Assembly: GCA_017506865.1 (NCBI GenBank)
Contig: JAFCMP010000119.1
Coordinates: forward strand, 168,289-232,288
DNA length: 64,000 nt
DNA from: Tribonema minus
Lineage: Eukaryota > Sar > Xanthophyceae > Tribonematales > Tribonemataceae
Reading direction: 5' to 3'
Below, one piece after another: positions 12,915 through 24,864 of the stretch (position 1 is its first letter; every line of letters begins with the position of its first letter). The notes below the pieces were generated by a model. The model was not told the origin of the DNA and did not search any database. It was given only the letters and a program-made list of their open reading frames with translations. A program made the translations under genes and the position numbers.

Positions 12915-15900
12915 ATGGCGATGGCGATCGAACTGCCGGACGGAGTGTCTTTGGAGGCGGCGGTAGCCATCGTGATTGCGCTGCTGACAGTGGTGCTGCT
13001 GGCAGTAACGAGCAGAGATCCGAAGAAGGCGGCGCTCAAAAAGGCTCAGAAAGAGATAAGAGAGCTGTTGCAGAAGGAGAACTGTGGACCCATCTGCATA
13101 CGTCTCGCATGGCACGACAGCGGTACCTTTACCGCCGCCAAGGCTGGCCAGAGCTTTGCTTCTGCTGGTGGTGCTAATGGCAGGTGAGCATTTTTTTTCG
13201 TTTTGTCATCAAATATGAATCCGTTGTTATTTTGCGGCTCAGTTGCCGTAGCACGGCAATGCTGAATGCACAAGCTTTCTCATCCGTACATTCTACTGTC
13301 CTCAACATCACGTGGTACACCTGAGCCTCCACGTCTTACTGATGACGTGGTCTTCACGCATCTGCGTGCGTTCGCAGCATGACGCGACGGTCAGCAGGCG
13401 TTGCGCAGCGGTTGTTGTAACATGCAAAGAACATAGTTTTGATGCGCTTCATTTTGACATTACATCACATGATGCTTTGGTGTAGACGGCATCCAATGTT
13501 CTCGAATGTTGGTGGTCAACTGTTGTTGGCAGCTCATATGTCTTGATCATTCATGCCATGCTGTAACACATTACTTGAAACAATCTGGGGCACTTCAATT
13601 TTCTTCTTTATTTCACAATTTTTGTTGTCTTGTCGTTATTGTCATTCTACGCCCGCTGACTTGACAGCGCTTTTCATGTGTAGTACTTCAGCAGTAGTTG
13701 CAATTTTGTGCTTTACAAGTAGTCCGATGCGTCCCATCCTGTAGCTGTTTACTGCGATGAGCTATTAACGCCGCTGCTGAGGTAGGTGTACTGTGCCGTT
13801 TTGACCTACATAATATGGTCTGTTGTGCGCAGCTGAAACTGACAATTGGCCACTCACGAGTACAAGGCATGGCACCACAGTAGGCGGCTTATTGCTTCCA
13901 CTCTCAATACAATTAACGACCAAGAGAGCAGCACATACTGATTGATGCGCCGCCACTGGGGACCATATTCCAATCAAGAGGTGTACGAACGAGAATGAGG
14001 AAGTTAGCTGCTTCGACCTGACCTGACACCAGCGTGCATTTTACAACCAGCAGGAGCACTGCCGTGGGATGTCACGCATCTATACACGCGTGAAGTGCCA
14101 TCTGTAGTGTAAACATCATACTCCGGACTAGCGCTTTGTCTGTGCTACAAGCGCCTTATCATACGGCGCTCAGGGTACCCGCGATGCAGAGGCAAACAGC
14201 GCCAGCCGAAGGACTCAAATTTCAAAGGTGTCACTAATGGCAGGGGTCCGTGCCCGTTACCTTGTTTCAACGGGCGCATGCCACCCCATACCTATGCAGT
14301 AGCACTAATTGGACCCCTAATCTTGACCCTGATCTCAACTGCGCAGAGGTGTAATCATCGCATTTGGCATAGTCACCCCATTGTGCGTTGTGACCACATT
14401 CAGCATAGTCAATGCATAGTCACCCCATTCGGCATTGTGACCGCATCAGCATAGTCACCGCATTCGCCATAGTCACCGCATCACCGCATGCGGCACAGTC
14501 ACCGCATTCGGCGTAGTTACCTTACGGCCCTTACACAGCCGCCGCGTTCGGCAGCGGCAGTGGCAGCATGCCCAGGTGCGTCGGCAGCAATTGCGGCAGC
14601 CACAGCAGGCACGCGTGCGTTCTTACTTGCGCATGCGGCCCGCCGAACGTGCATCTAGAGCAAACCAATCAAAACTTTTATTTAATCAAATCAAACAAAT
14701 TGAAAGCATACTTTTGTGATGATCGATAGCGCCACGCGCCGTCGCTGTCGCGCGCAGCATCCGCTTCGACCCAGACATGGAGCACGGCGCGAATGCCGGC
14801 CTCAGCAATCACGATGCCGGTTCACTCGGGCACGCAGCCGTCGTCATGCGCCGCCGCTGCCAGCAGTCAAGCATGCCGTCTCACTCGCTTGCTAGCGTGG
14901 CGTTCGTCACGCGCCGTCGCCGCCGCTGTGCAGCCACTGAGGCCGCCACAGCAACCACGCATGCAGACTTACTCACTTGCGCACGCGGCCGTCATCGCGC
15001 GCTGTCGCCGTTACGTCAATCATGCACGCCGTCTCACTCGCTTGCTTGCGCGGCGTTCGTCACGCGCCGTCAATGGCAGCGGCAGCACATCCATGCGCGC
15101 CAGCGGCAATCGCGGCAGCCACAGCTCCCACGCATGCCGCCTCACTCGCGCATGCGGCCGTCGAACGTGCGGCTATGTAGAGCAAGCAATCAGAACGTCC
15201 ATTTTAACTTCGAAGTGTTCAGAGTCAAATTTCAAAAAGTATACCGTTATACAGATTTATATCGTCGCTGTTCGCGCGCAGCATCCGCTTCGACCCTGAG
15301 ATTAAGCATGGCGCGAACGCCGGCCTCAGCAAGGGCCTCAAGCTGCTGGAGCCCATCAAGGCAAGCTGCCCGACCGTGTCGTGGGCGGACCTGCTGCAGA
15401 TGGCGTCCGCGGAGTTTGTGGCAATGGCGGGCGGGCCCAGGATCGCCATGCGCTACGGGAGGGTGGACGCCGCCGGTCCCGATGACTGCCCTGTGGTGAG
15501 AGCTTTGACAAGTTCAACAAGAATTTGAAGTAACAACAATTTGAAGTTGCAGGTGAAACATGTTGAAGCTACATTGTGCAAGCGCGGCTTTGAAGGTCGC
15601 CATGCGCTACGGGAGCGTACAAGCCGCCGGGCCCAATGACTGCCCTGGTGTGAGCGCGGTAGGCTTTGTAAACTTCAACATTTCATTGAAGTTACAGCTG
15701 TCTGAAGCTGCATGACGTCAGACAGCGGGGTTCTGAACGGAGAGGGCTGTTGAAGATTGCTGTGAGGTGCGGGAGGGGTGAAATCGACGCCCTATGGTGA
15801 GCCGAATGAATATACTTCAAGCACAAGCTTGCACTTGTAGCAACCACCTTGAAGTTTGATAGATGTTTGTACTGCATGGTCTGTGGTGACGGCGGGCGGG

Positions 15901-18900
15901 CCCAGTCTCACAACGCGCTACGGAAGGGCAGATGCTGCCAGTTCGATGATGCCCTCTGGAGGGCAGATTGAAGTACTTCATTGAAGTTTCAAGAGTTTTA
16001 AGAGTGTCTGAAGCGTTGTCAAATTGGAATACTTCGAAGTAGTTCAAACTTTGTATCTGTACGGTCTCACAGGTGCCTCATTGGTGCCTCAAGCGTTCTC
16101 AGGCGCTGTGTCTTTGCGCCATTCCTGTGGTGAGCCAAACTAACTTCAACTACAAGTTGTTTCACTGGAAGTAACTTTTTGGAGTATCATGGCTGCCCTG
16201 TGACTTGCCTCATGCCGCACAGTACCACCTGCGCACCGCAAAGGTTTTGCCTCGGTGTTGTGTTAAGGCGCAATCGCCCTGTAATTCAGCTCGGCAGACA
16301 TGCTTTCAGTCAGTAACGGTGGCCGACACCTTTTTTGAAATCATGATGCCGCCAGCGGCTTGATGTCGTATGCCTGCGGCGGACGCCTTTCTAAGTACAG
16401 CAGGTTGCGTCTTTTCAGAATTCGGAGCATGATACAGCGGACGGCATTGAGTGCCAGCCTCACATACGCTGTGGCACGTACTTCAGATCACATACAAGAA
16501 ATCTTCCTCTACTTCAAGTAAAAGTAGTTTTAAAAGGCTGCTAAGCGCGCATGAGCGCACCAGGCATCATGCGACTTACACCGCGGCGGCATTGCATGAT
16601 GTGCGCCGCAAGTGGCTCAGCAGTACTCCATTTGAGCGCTGCAACGGCCTGGACGCGACGTGCCAGCGCTCAACCGTTGAGCCCCCCAACGATTGCATGT
16701 GCCATGTCCTGTAGCCATCTGGAATGAGGCCACTGTTTTTTTTGCTGAGCCGCTAACCCTGAATGAAAATCGAATCAAAAGATCGTTGAGCTCTAGGTGA
16801 CAAGGGATGGTTTTCATGTGCCTTCCACCAATAATCGTGGTCGCGGCTGCTGCAGTCATTGGCCACTGTGCGCCCACGTCACGACCGTTGGCTCAATGCA
16901 GTCAGCGGTGGCAGCAGGGCAGCATTTGGCATGTGGTTGGCAGCATTTGGGCAATCTTTGTAGACCACAACCGGTGGGATGCCGCATGTGGCGTAAAAGG
17001 ATGCCAGAGTCAAAGCTAATGTTAGGCTGTGGTTGTTGGCAACCATTGCCGACCACCAGCGGTGGGATGCGTCTTGTGTCGTGAAGAGTGCCAGAATCAA
17101 GGCCAATGTCAGGTTCAGGTCACTGCTTTTCTCGACCTCTAGGATGCTCCTTGTGGCACAGATGTGGCGACAGAGCCTGTCAAGGCTACATTGACCGCTA
17201 CTTACAAGTGCTCTGCACAATGCAGGGTGGCAGGGCGTAACGCGGACTGCTATGCGTGCGTGCGGAACTCGTCAGTACATGCATACACACCAATGCAAGT
17301 TTGTCATTTTGTGGCCTCACAGGGCTGGGCGAGCTCTGCCTTTCCCTGATGACATCGCACGGTGGCCTGCCTGTTGTGCCGCTCACTCTCATATGAATGC
17401 TGTGCATACTTGAAGTTATCTAGCGGTGGCTCAATGTGCAAGTGCAGCACCGCATCGTGCACGCTGCGCGTGCGTTTGCCAGCGCCATGCCGCTGCACCG
17501 TGGCCCACTGTTTTCTCGCTCGCTTGCAAATGGTTACCTATTGCGGCATGCATCAAGTAATCGCGCCGCGCTGTGCATCTCATGCTGCGTGCTGTGCATC
17601 TGTAGGAGGGCAACCTGCCGGGAGCGGGTGCGCCCTTTGGTGACGGCTCCAAGGACGCTGGCGAGCACCTGCGCAAGGTCTTCCACAGGTGCGTCCCCCA
17701 GAGCGCTGCCAGAGATAGAATCAGAGCTGAAGAGTTTGAGTTAGGGTTTTGCTTAGAGTCAGGGTCAGGGTTAGCCAGGGCTAAGGTTAAGGGGTAAGGT
17801 TAGGTAGCTGTAGCATTAGGAGCAGGGTGCAGGTTATGCTCAGGGACACGGTAAGGGTAAGCCCTTATGCTCCAAGGATGCCGGCGAGCATCTGCGCAAG
17901 GTCTTCCACAGGTGCGTCCCCTGAGCGCTGCCAGGTTTAGGTAAACCTTAGGATCAGGGTTAGCTTAGGGTTAGGGGTTAGGGTTTAGGGTTAGCCAGGG
18001 GTAGGGGTAAGGGGTGCAGGGTGGGGTAGGTTTAGCGCTAGGGTCTGGGTTACGGTCAGGGTCAGGGTTCGCTAGGGTAAGGTTAGAGGTAGGGCTCATG
18101 GTTACGCCACGCCTGCCGTCAAGGACGTTCGGCGGTAGAATCTATGTATGCACTTGCCGGAAAGCAGGCCTTCCGCACGTGTGCCGCGGTCTGCCGCCGC
18201 CGCGCACGGCCGTGCTGAGCACAGCCACGCTTGGACACCGCGGTGCGCGTCCTGCCGCCGCTGCGCTGTCGAGCTGCGTCGGCGCGCGCTGGGCGTGAGG
18301 CACGACGGCACAAGCGCTTATGTGTCGAATACGCCAAACGCCAGCTCAAGAGCCTCATCCTTTCATGACGCCGCCGCTATTCACATTCGTTCTGTGAATT
18401 CCTGAGGGCGTCATGCTCCGACGATGCCGCCGCCGCCGCCGGTCACATCTGTTTGTGTGAAGTGTGAAGTTTTTGTTTGTGTGAAGTTTCCCGGCGCTGT
18501 CACGCAGGAGAGGCCGCTGCTATTCACACCCATTTTGTGAATTCTAGAGCGTCATGCTCCCTTGATGACGCCGCCGCTGCCAGTCACATCCATATCTGTG
18601 AATTTTCCGCTGCTGTCACGCTGTCACCCAAGAGAATCATGCTCTCTTGACGCCGCAGCCATTCACATCCGCATGTGTGAAAATTTTCCGCCGCTGATCA
18701 TGCAGAGTGGCCCGCTGCTTTCCACATCCACCCTGTGAATTCTTGAGAGCATCATGCTTCCACGATGCCGCCGCCGCTGCTGCCGGTCACATGCTCATTT
18801 GTGAATTCTCACGGTTTGTTTTCACATGACCCCCTCAGGATGGGTTTCAACAACCAGGAGATCGTCGCGCTGAGCGGTGCGCACACGATTGGCCGCGCGT

Positions 18901-21900
18901 TCAAGGAGCGTTCCGGCACCACTCCGCACGGTGAGCTAGCTCATCAATTGTGACATTGCGGCACAGGGCGCTGTGACACTGCCCAAACTTCAACCTTTGC
19001 CTCAACCCCTACCCTAAGTTTTCGCACACGGTCAGCCGCGCGTTCAAGGAGCGTTCCAGCACCACTCCCCACGGTGAGCGAGCGTTGCGCTATATTGCGG
19101 AGCGCTGAGCTCAGATCAGGTGTAGGGTCAGAATTTTGAAACACTAGGGGCCAGGTGAGTTCAGGGTTTGGAATAACCCTTACCCTACTTGTAGTGCTAA
19201 CCCTGACCTTGACGATCGGCCGCGTGTTCAAGGAGTGTTCCGGCACCACTCCCCACGGTGAGATCGCTCACCAACTGTGATATATTGCGAAGCGCTGAGC
19301 TGAGACCAGGTTTAGGGTTAGGGTTAGGGTTGACCCCAGGGTTGTTCTCATCTTACATGGTCAGGTTGCGCGTACGTTCAGGGTTTAAAGAGCGTTCCAC
19401 CCCCCACGGTGAGCTCACCAATTGCGATATCGGAGCGGAGAGCTGTGTGCTGATTACCGCCTGAACTCTCATCTCTGCTGAAACCCTAACCCTAAGCTTA
19501 GCCCTAAGCCCACACCTAACCCTAACCTCAACCCCAACTGTCTGGTCGCGCATTGCCGGCACGGTGGTTGCTTGCGCTGCTGTTGTAGCGCTCAGGCCTC
19601 AAAACACAAGGAGGCAAAACCGGCACTTTCTGACCAATTGAGATACATTGCGGAGCGCTGAGCTGAGACTAGGGTTAGGGTGAGGGTTAACCCCAACCCT
19701 CACTGAGGGGTCAACCTAACCCGACCCTAACCCGTTGGTGGCGCATCACGCACGGTGGTTGCTTACACTGCACTGCTGTTGTAGCACTCAAGCCACAAAA
19801 CGCAGAGAAGCAAAACTGGCCTTTCTGCAGGCGCAACATTATCGCCATCAGCAGGCGGGGAGCATGCCTAGCAACTAAAACCGGAGCTGCAAACAAATGG
19901 GAAATGCTTGGCATCTGTAGTCAAACTTTCGCTCACTTTTGTTGAAGACCAAGTTGTGAGTCAAGATACATTTCACGGTTGGGTATGCTTCAATATCTGC
20001 AGCTTCTGTTGTTGCCTATCAGCAGGACATTTTTGTTTCAACGGTGGAGTTTGCCACCGGGTAGTTCCAAGAATCCAATTCTGACTGGGACCGCACCACC
20101 GAGTGAATGTGCCCTGTGTTCAGGGCGCATCGGAGCACATTCACGGCGCCTCACTCGCCACTTTAACTTTGCTATTGGGGTGTCAACCTCAACTTTGCTA
20201 CGCAGGTACACGGAGAGGGAGCCACCAAGCACATGTGCCGCGCATTCAGGTCGCCTTACTCACCACTTCAAACTTGCTGTGTTGGGATGTCAACTTCAAC
20301 TTCAACCGATGCAGGGTAGCCGGAGGAGGGCGCCACCGCGTTCAGGTGTTGATCAACGGGTGCACCGCACTTTGTCTTAACTCATCTCGCAATGCCTTGT
20401 AGAACGTTTCCGCTCACAGCTGGCTGCGATACAGGCCTCTTCAGCACTTGAAGACGTCAGCAACTGTCAGAAAAGAAACACAGCCAGAAAAGAAACACAG
20501 CCAGGTGAACAGGCACCTGTGGCAGTGGCTCCTTTTCTTTCCTGGTGTCTTGAAGTGCTTGAAGTAGACCTGCATCGCAGCCAGCTGTGAGTGTAATAAG
20601 CATCCCACAAGGCATCAGGAGAGGAGTTGAGACAAAGTGCGTTGCACCTGTCCAACAACACCTAGTACGCATGCCCCGCATTCAGGCCGCCTGATTAAAA
20701 AATCACCCTGTTTGGATGCCAACTTCAATTGGTGCAGGTTACACGGAGAAGGGCGCCACCAAGGTTTACTTTATCCGCACTTGGGTCGCCTTACTCACCG
20801 CTTCAAGTTTGATGTTGGGATGTTGATTTCACTCCAACTGTGCAGGGTTAGCGAAGAAGGGCGCTTCTCCTTCTGCTTACTCACGACTTCAAACGCGCTG
20901 TTGGAACGTCAACTTCAACTGGTGCAGGTTACACGGAGAAGGGCGCCACCAAGTACACGTGCCCCGCGTTCAGGGCGCGTCACGACGGCGCAGCAGGCGT
21001 TGGCATGCCCGGCGGCCAGAGCTGGACCCCCAAGTGGCTGACCTTCGACAACAGTTACTTCACAGTTGCGCCTGAGAAGGAGCTGCTGCGGCTCGAGACG
21101 GACAAGTGAGTCTCATATCGACACTGTTGAAGTGCCAGTGTGGAACGTTGATGATGACGCAGTTTACAGCAGCATTTGCTCTCGTGCTTGTAAGTGCGCT
21201 GAGTAGCCGATGTGTGGCAACAGTTACGATATGGTCACGCATGAGAAGGAGCTGCTGCGGCTCGACTGACAAGTGAGTCCCGTATCGACACCGTTGAGGT
21301 GCCGTTTTGAAATGCTGATGGAGATGCTGACAGCACACGTAGTGACAGCGGCGTTTGTATGCTCAATCGTAATTGCCTTTGAGCGGCGGACCTGTGCCAA
21401 CTGTTACTGTACAGATAAGCCTGAGAGGGCTCTGCTCATCCGAACTTCGATTTTCGTCGTGAAACCGCCTGCCCTGCACCTGTCATCCTCAGTGCTCATT
21501 CCTCTACGTCTCAAGTAACTGCAACTATTCGATACAGCTTGACCATGGTAAATAGTACAGTTCAGGAATTGCAGTTGAAGTTGAAAAGAAGTAGAAGGAC
21601 AGTCATTGCTGCCAAAGGGTGGCTTCAAATAATGACCATGCAGAAGTCTTGTTGGTGCTAAGGGAGCTCTACCACGAGGCTAGGTGCTTGGCGAGGGCTA
21701 GGCTAGTCAAGGCTCAAGCTGTTCTCCCACCAATGGGACTGATTGCGCAATTTGCAGCTTCTCCACATCCTCAAGTAAGTTTGCCTTAGCTACGCCCATA
21801 GGTAACCTTTGTGCCTGCTTGTTTTACTGCCTTGTGCAGTCATGCTGCCATATATGTACGGCATAATGATATTGATGTAAAACGGGCAGCCCTGTACCAG

Positions 21901-22096
21901 TACCATTCGTGCTCAATCGTTGTTCCATTCGCCCCTGTTGAATTGCAGGGTGCTGGAGACTGACCCCGGCTTTGCCCCCCACTACCGGCGCTACGCGGAG
22001 AGCCAGACTGAGTTCTTTAAGGACTACGCCGCGGTGCACAAGAAGCTGTCCGAGCTCGGCAGCAAGTTTGAGCCCGCAGGCGGCATCACCATCTGA
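12915..22096 (+). CDS. APX: L-ascorbate peroxidase, chloroplast-type core with N-terminal membrane anchor
   Basis: Exons 12915-13183, 15282-15495, 17606-17688, 18839-18930, 20928-21105 and 21949-22096 join in phase to 327 residues. The protein reduces hydrogen peroxide using ascorbate (class I haem peroxidase). The distal triad is in RLAWHD (Arg63, Trp66, His67); the proximal haem ligand is His204 in [10 protein letters not shown]; the proximal Trp/Asp pair is Trp252 and Asp260 (GGQSWT... FDNSYF). The segment between the proximal His and Trp is long and contains GGQSWT, as in stromal and thylakoid enzymes. Residues about 12-31 are strongly hydrophobic, followed by a Lys-rich stretch, so the enzyme is probably membrane-anchored at its N terminus or carries a signal-anchor for a complex plastid; no plastid motif is evident. 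Known anchored forms usually have the anchor at the C terminus. Confidence 0.93.
14372..14525. repeat. short tandem repeat in peroxidase intron 1
   Basis: Imperfect repeats of about 15-30 bases built from 'catagtcaccgcattcggc'. Non-coding. Confidence 0.65.
14758..14819 (+). repeat. copy of peroxidase exon 2 5' edge
   Basis: A cag acceptor is followed by bases reading [21 protein letters not shown], which closely matches the start of the real exon 2 at 15282 ([18 protein letters not shown]). It then dissolves into a 'gcgttcgtcacgcgccgtcgc' repeat region to about 15180. Its NHD matches canonical peroxidases better than the real exon does. Confidence 0.75.
15597..15960 (+). repeat. decaying copies of peroxidase exon 2 3' edge
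   Basis: Three successive stretches (about 15597-15655, 15755-15800, 15885-15960) repeat the 'atcgccatgcgctacggg...gccgatgactgccctgtg' edge, two of them with a gtgag-type donor. Similarity falls with distance from the real edge at 15495. They are separated by TTGAAG/CTTCAA-rich filler. Confidence 0.75.
16765..16865 (+). repeat. dispersed repeat R3, copy 2
   Basis: A partial copy in peroxidase intron 2, from 'cgaatcaaaagatcgttgag' to 'gcagtcattggccac'. Confidence 0.7.
17735..18110 (+). repeat. TTAGGG-like degenerate tract with exon 3 edge copy
   Basis: Runs of 'gggttagggtt' and variants fill this part of peroxidase intron 3. They enclose a copy of the exon 3 3' edge at about 17866-17921 (gctccaaggatgccggcgag... 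cttccacaggtgcgtccc). Similar tracts occur at 19120-19345, 19485-19540 and 19670-19740. They are not a clean telomeric array. Confidence 0.65.
18345..18800 (+). repeat. tandem repeat before peroxidase exon 4
   Basis: Four or five diverged units of roughly 70-120 bases, each with a 'cgccgccgctgc..gtcacatc' block, 'tgtgaatt' and 'gcatcatgctc'. The last unit runs up to the acceptor of exon 4. Confidence 0.6.
19024..19411 (+). repeat. three copies of peroxidase exon 4 3' edge
   Basis: Copies at about 19024-19076, 19212-19260 and 19384-19411 repeat 'gccgcgcgttcaaggagcgttcc..caccactccccacg' with an intact gtgag donor each. The real edge is 18930/18931. Confidence 0.8.
20100..20880 (+). repeat. array of copies of peroxidase exon 5 5' edge
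   Basis: At least four copies (about 20195-20255, 20305-20345, 20735-20790, 20850-20880, and a weak one near 20100) repeat the acceptor context 'cttcaactggtgcag' and the coding start 'gttacacggagaagggcgcc'. The real exon starts at 20928. The copy at 20735 is nearly identical over its first 30 bases. Confidence 0.8.
21219..21275 (+). repeat. copy of peroxidase exon 5 3' edge
   Basis: It repeats 'gagaaggagctgctgcggctcga' and a donor 'caagtgagtc' with a short deletion relative to the real edge at 21105. Confidence 0.75.
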
Positions 22097-23401
22097 TCGC
22101 TGAGCGGTGCCACGAATCGTGCGGCAGCGCTCATCAATGGGTGAGCGGTGCTGCTGCACTATCTGCTGAGCACTGGTGCAGCGCCGCCGCTGGCGCTGAG
22201 CAAAGCTTTTACACAGTGCGACAGCAGCGCTTGATGTTGGATGAGCACTGCCACACCATCTAGTGAGCGCTGCTGCGTGTTTAATGCCGCGGCGCCGACG
22301 CGCGAGTAATGCGGCAGCGCGCGTCGTCTGCTGCTGCGGGCAGCACTGGCAGGCATCTGCCGGCAGCAGCAGCAGCAGCAGCAGCAGCGCGGTTGACTGG
22401 AGATGGGGACTGCATGTATCTCTAAAAGTGCGGAGCGGCAAGCTTCTACCCTCTTGGCTGGCGTCAGCATTTGGCGAAGTTCGGCATGAATTAGCTAGTT
22501 GACATACCTTATTGGCCTGCGCCGCTGACACAGCTTTGTTGCTGCCTAGCGCTCCGTTATGGGTGCTCTGGTCACAGCTTGCCGGTCCGGTGGCATTTTT
22601 GAGTTTTTCCTCACAAGAGATGGTGTCAATGACAGATCTTTGGGAGGTGCAACCCTTGCAATCAACATCATTTGGGGTGATGAGAGATTTTGTTTTCTGT
22701 TTTCTGGCGGCTGGTGGCTGGCCTGTGACAGCATGTTGCACCTGGAAAGCGCACGCATGTTGCCATCCGCTTGGCGAAGCCTCGTACCACTGGCATGCCT
22801 GAGAAGCTGGGCCTGTTGTGCAGTCTAGTATGCTGCCTCACCTTGCAACTGAACAACAGAAGTACAAGCCAACCTTGCCTGCCACAAGGCTTGCTCTGCT
22901 GTGGCGTCAACCATAAAATCCTTATACTCTGAAGTACAACCACAAGTTGTGGCATGAGGTTGCATTTGATGCGACGACAACGTGTTTGTGCACACACTCG
23001 CAGGATGAGATTACTTGTGCGCAATGCTCCCTTGCTGCTATAGCTGTACTTGTCAACTGTACAAGCGGCTTCGACAGATGCAGCTGTAGCTTTGACATCT
23101 GCAGGAGTGGATTGGGATTATGTTGGTTTCATGATAAAGCTCCAGGATGCTTACATGGCATAACACATGTTTTGGCGAATTGTCGAGGTTGGCCGTGCTG
23201 GTCATGCGTCTGGCGGTCAAAGCCGACCACCCACATTTCGCTGAGATGTGGGCTCGCCAGTACGCTGCTCTGTCAGCCTTCATTCATCAAAACATCGATT
23301 TGAAATGCCATGGCAGTCACACATCAACGCGCGCGCGCGCCAGCTGCAGAAGTGCTGAATGTCAACCAGTCTCGTTGTATTACTGACACGGCAATCTGAA
23401 G
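22097..23401. other. intergenic after the peroxidase gene
   Basis: No gene recognised. There is a CAG/GCA microsatellite of about eight units at 22362-22387 and a short CG-alternating run near 23327-23340. A long minus-strand open frame here overlaps peroxidase exon 6 and is judged a shadow. Confidence 0.4.
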
Positions 23402-24722
23402 CTAAGTGTCGGACTTGCAGATTGTGCCAAATATCATGAGCCCGACGTACGCAAGCGCTGACGTGCCCTCGACGATCTGCTCCACAAGGTTGAGAACTCC
23501 GAGTCTCACGTACGGACGACGTTTTTTCTTGTCAGCGTCAGAGGAAACAGGCAAAGTCTCGTATAGCTCGCTGTAAACGTATTTTGCGGCGCGGCCTGAT
23601 GACACCCAGTACTGCTCTACAAACTGATTGTCTAGATCCATGATGAAATCTAGCGCTAGTGTGTTGAGTACCATGCCTTGCACGTCTGGGGTGACAAACA
23701 CCACCCACAAATTGAGCATATATACGAGCTGCTCGAATACGCTGTTCATGAGGTCGTCTACCATCCCCGTCGTTCTGTTGAACTCGGCATGGGCCACATC
23801 ACACCAAGCAGCTCGATCCTTCTTGACGCCACCGTAGCTGGTCGCCTCCATATCAGGGAACTGGGAGATGACCAAGGCTCTGATGTAGCCACTCGAATGC
23901 TGGAAGAAGTTTCTGTCCATCTGTTGAATGAGTTCCCTGTGCGCAATCACAGAAGTGACAGGCGCTCAATGTCTAGCATCAGTGGCAGCACAGCAAACTC
24001 AAGCAGTGTAACCGGCGGTGTTGCAGAAAGCATTCTTCACTCACCGACGTTGGGCGCGCAACACCGTAGCCCTTGCCAAGTAGATCGAACCGATAAAGAA
24101 CATCAACGCTCGCTGTGTGTGCGAGGCGCTGTTGGGGCAGGACAACGACGACTCCGGCGATATGTTCATCAAAAAGATCGCGGCGACTCCAACTTGTGCA
24201 ACGAGCAACATAATGGCCACCGTGGCCACAACAAGTCCCTGGAGCGCCGCACCATCTTTCTTCGCCTGGCGAAAATCATAGACCGCAATTGTGCAGAGCC
24301 CGAAGCTGTTGTACTTTTTATTAATTCTCGCTCAGGGCGCGAAAAAGCCCAGATGATTGGCATCTAGCTGTAAGGAATCTACATGTCGTATGACAGTCTG
24401 AAAGTGTCGCAACGACAACCACTCAAACGCCGCCGCCGCCAAATGGCATCTCGGGGTCCTCCCCTACGTCCTCCTCCATGTGCCCCCCCCCCTGGATTCT
24501 GCCATGTGTGTCATGACACGGCCAGAGTACGCCATGTGGAGCGCTGCCGACAGTGCCGAGCGTGTTGTACTCCTTGAGGCAGTCGTACAAAGCTTGTTTT
24601 TTGCCTGTAGCCTGGGTGTCTTCCTGCAGCTTCTTGAGGGTAGCACCCTGTGCTGCACTTTCGGCCACTAGACCTGCTATTTGCTCCTCCAGGTGCTGGA
24701 TCGCGACCTCTTCTGCTGGCAT
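23402..24722 (-). pseudogene. multi-pass membrane protein gene split by a LINE insertion
   Basis: Minus-strand pieces: 24722-24563 (start MPAEEVAIQHLEEQIAGL, a short coiled coil), 24315-24043, and 23938-23402 after a 104-base GT-AG intron that keeps phase. Removing the insertion at 24316-24562 with one copy of its 9-base target duplication joins CLKEYN directly to SFGLCTIAVYDF in one frame, so the pre-insertion gene was open. The protein has a hydrophobic helix in ALQGLVVATVAIMLLVAQVG, another in RALMFFIGSIYLARA, further ones around LVYMLNLWVVFVTP and ALAYVGLMIFGTI, and a NTLALDFIMDLDNQF block. I recall similar membrane proteins in protist genomes but know no function. With the element present the frame stops in the insert, so the product would be truncated unless the insert is spliced out. 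Confidence 0.7.
24316..24562 (-). mobile_element. LINE family A, copy inserted in a coding exon
   Basis: A 247-base 5'-truncated 3' end on the minus strand, flanked by a perfect 9-base duplication 'tgttgtact' at 24307-24315 and 24563-24571. It carries the end of the element's reading frame (HMAYSGRV to FGGGGV) and the whole 3' untranslated end. Its sequence is close to copy 2 and to the copy at 37622, suggesting recent activity. Confidence 0.88.
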
Positions 24723-24864
24723 GCTACTGCTGCCGCGCTGTAGCTCGATGCGTCGCTTGCTGTCCAGGCCCAGGTGCGTGCGTCGAGAAACTGTGCCCCG
24801 TCGGTTACAATTGAAACTAAACTGAAACCGCAAAAACTGAAACTACCACGGAGAGAGCCGGAAC

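Noticed and set aside
17735-18110. Chromosome end (telomere)
   Set aside because: The repeats are degenerate, internal to a gene and flanked by coding exons.
21824-22741. Long minus-strand open frame (about 305 codons)
   Set aside because: It lies antisense to the well-supported last exon of the peroxidase gene and runs through a CAG microsatellite. Its composition is not protein-like.
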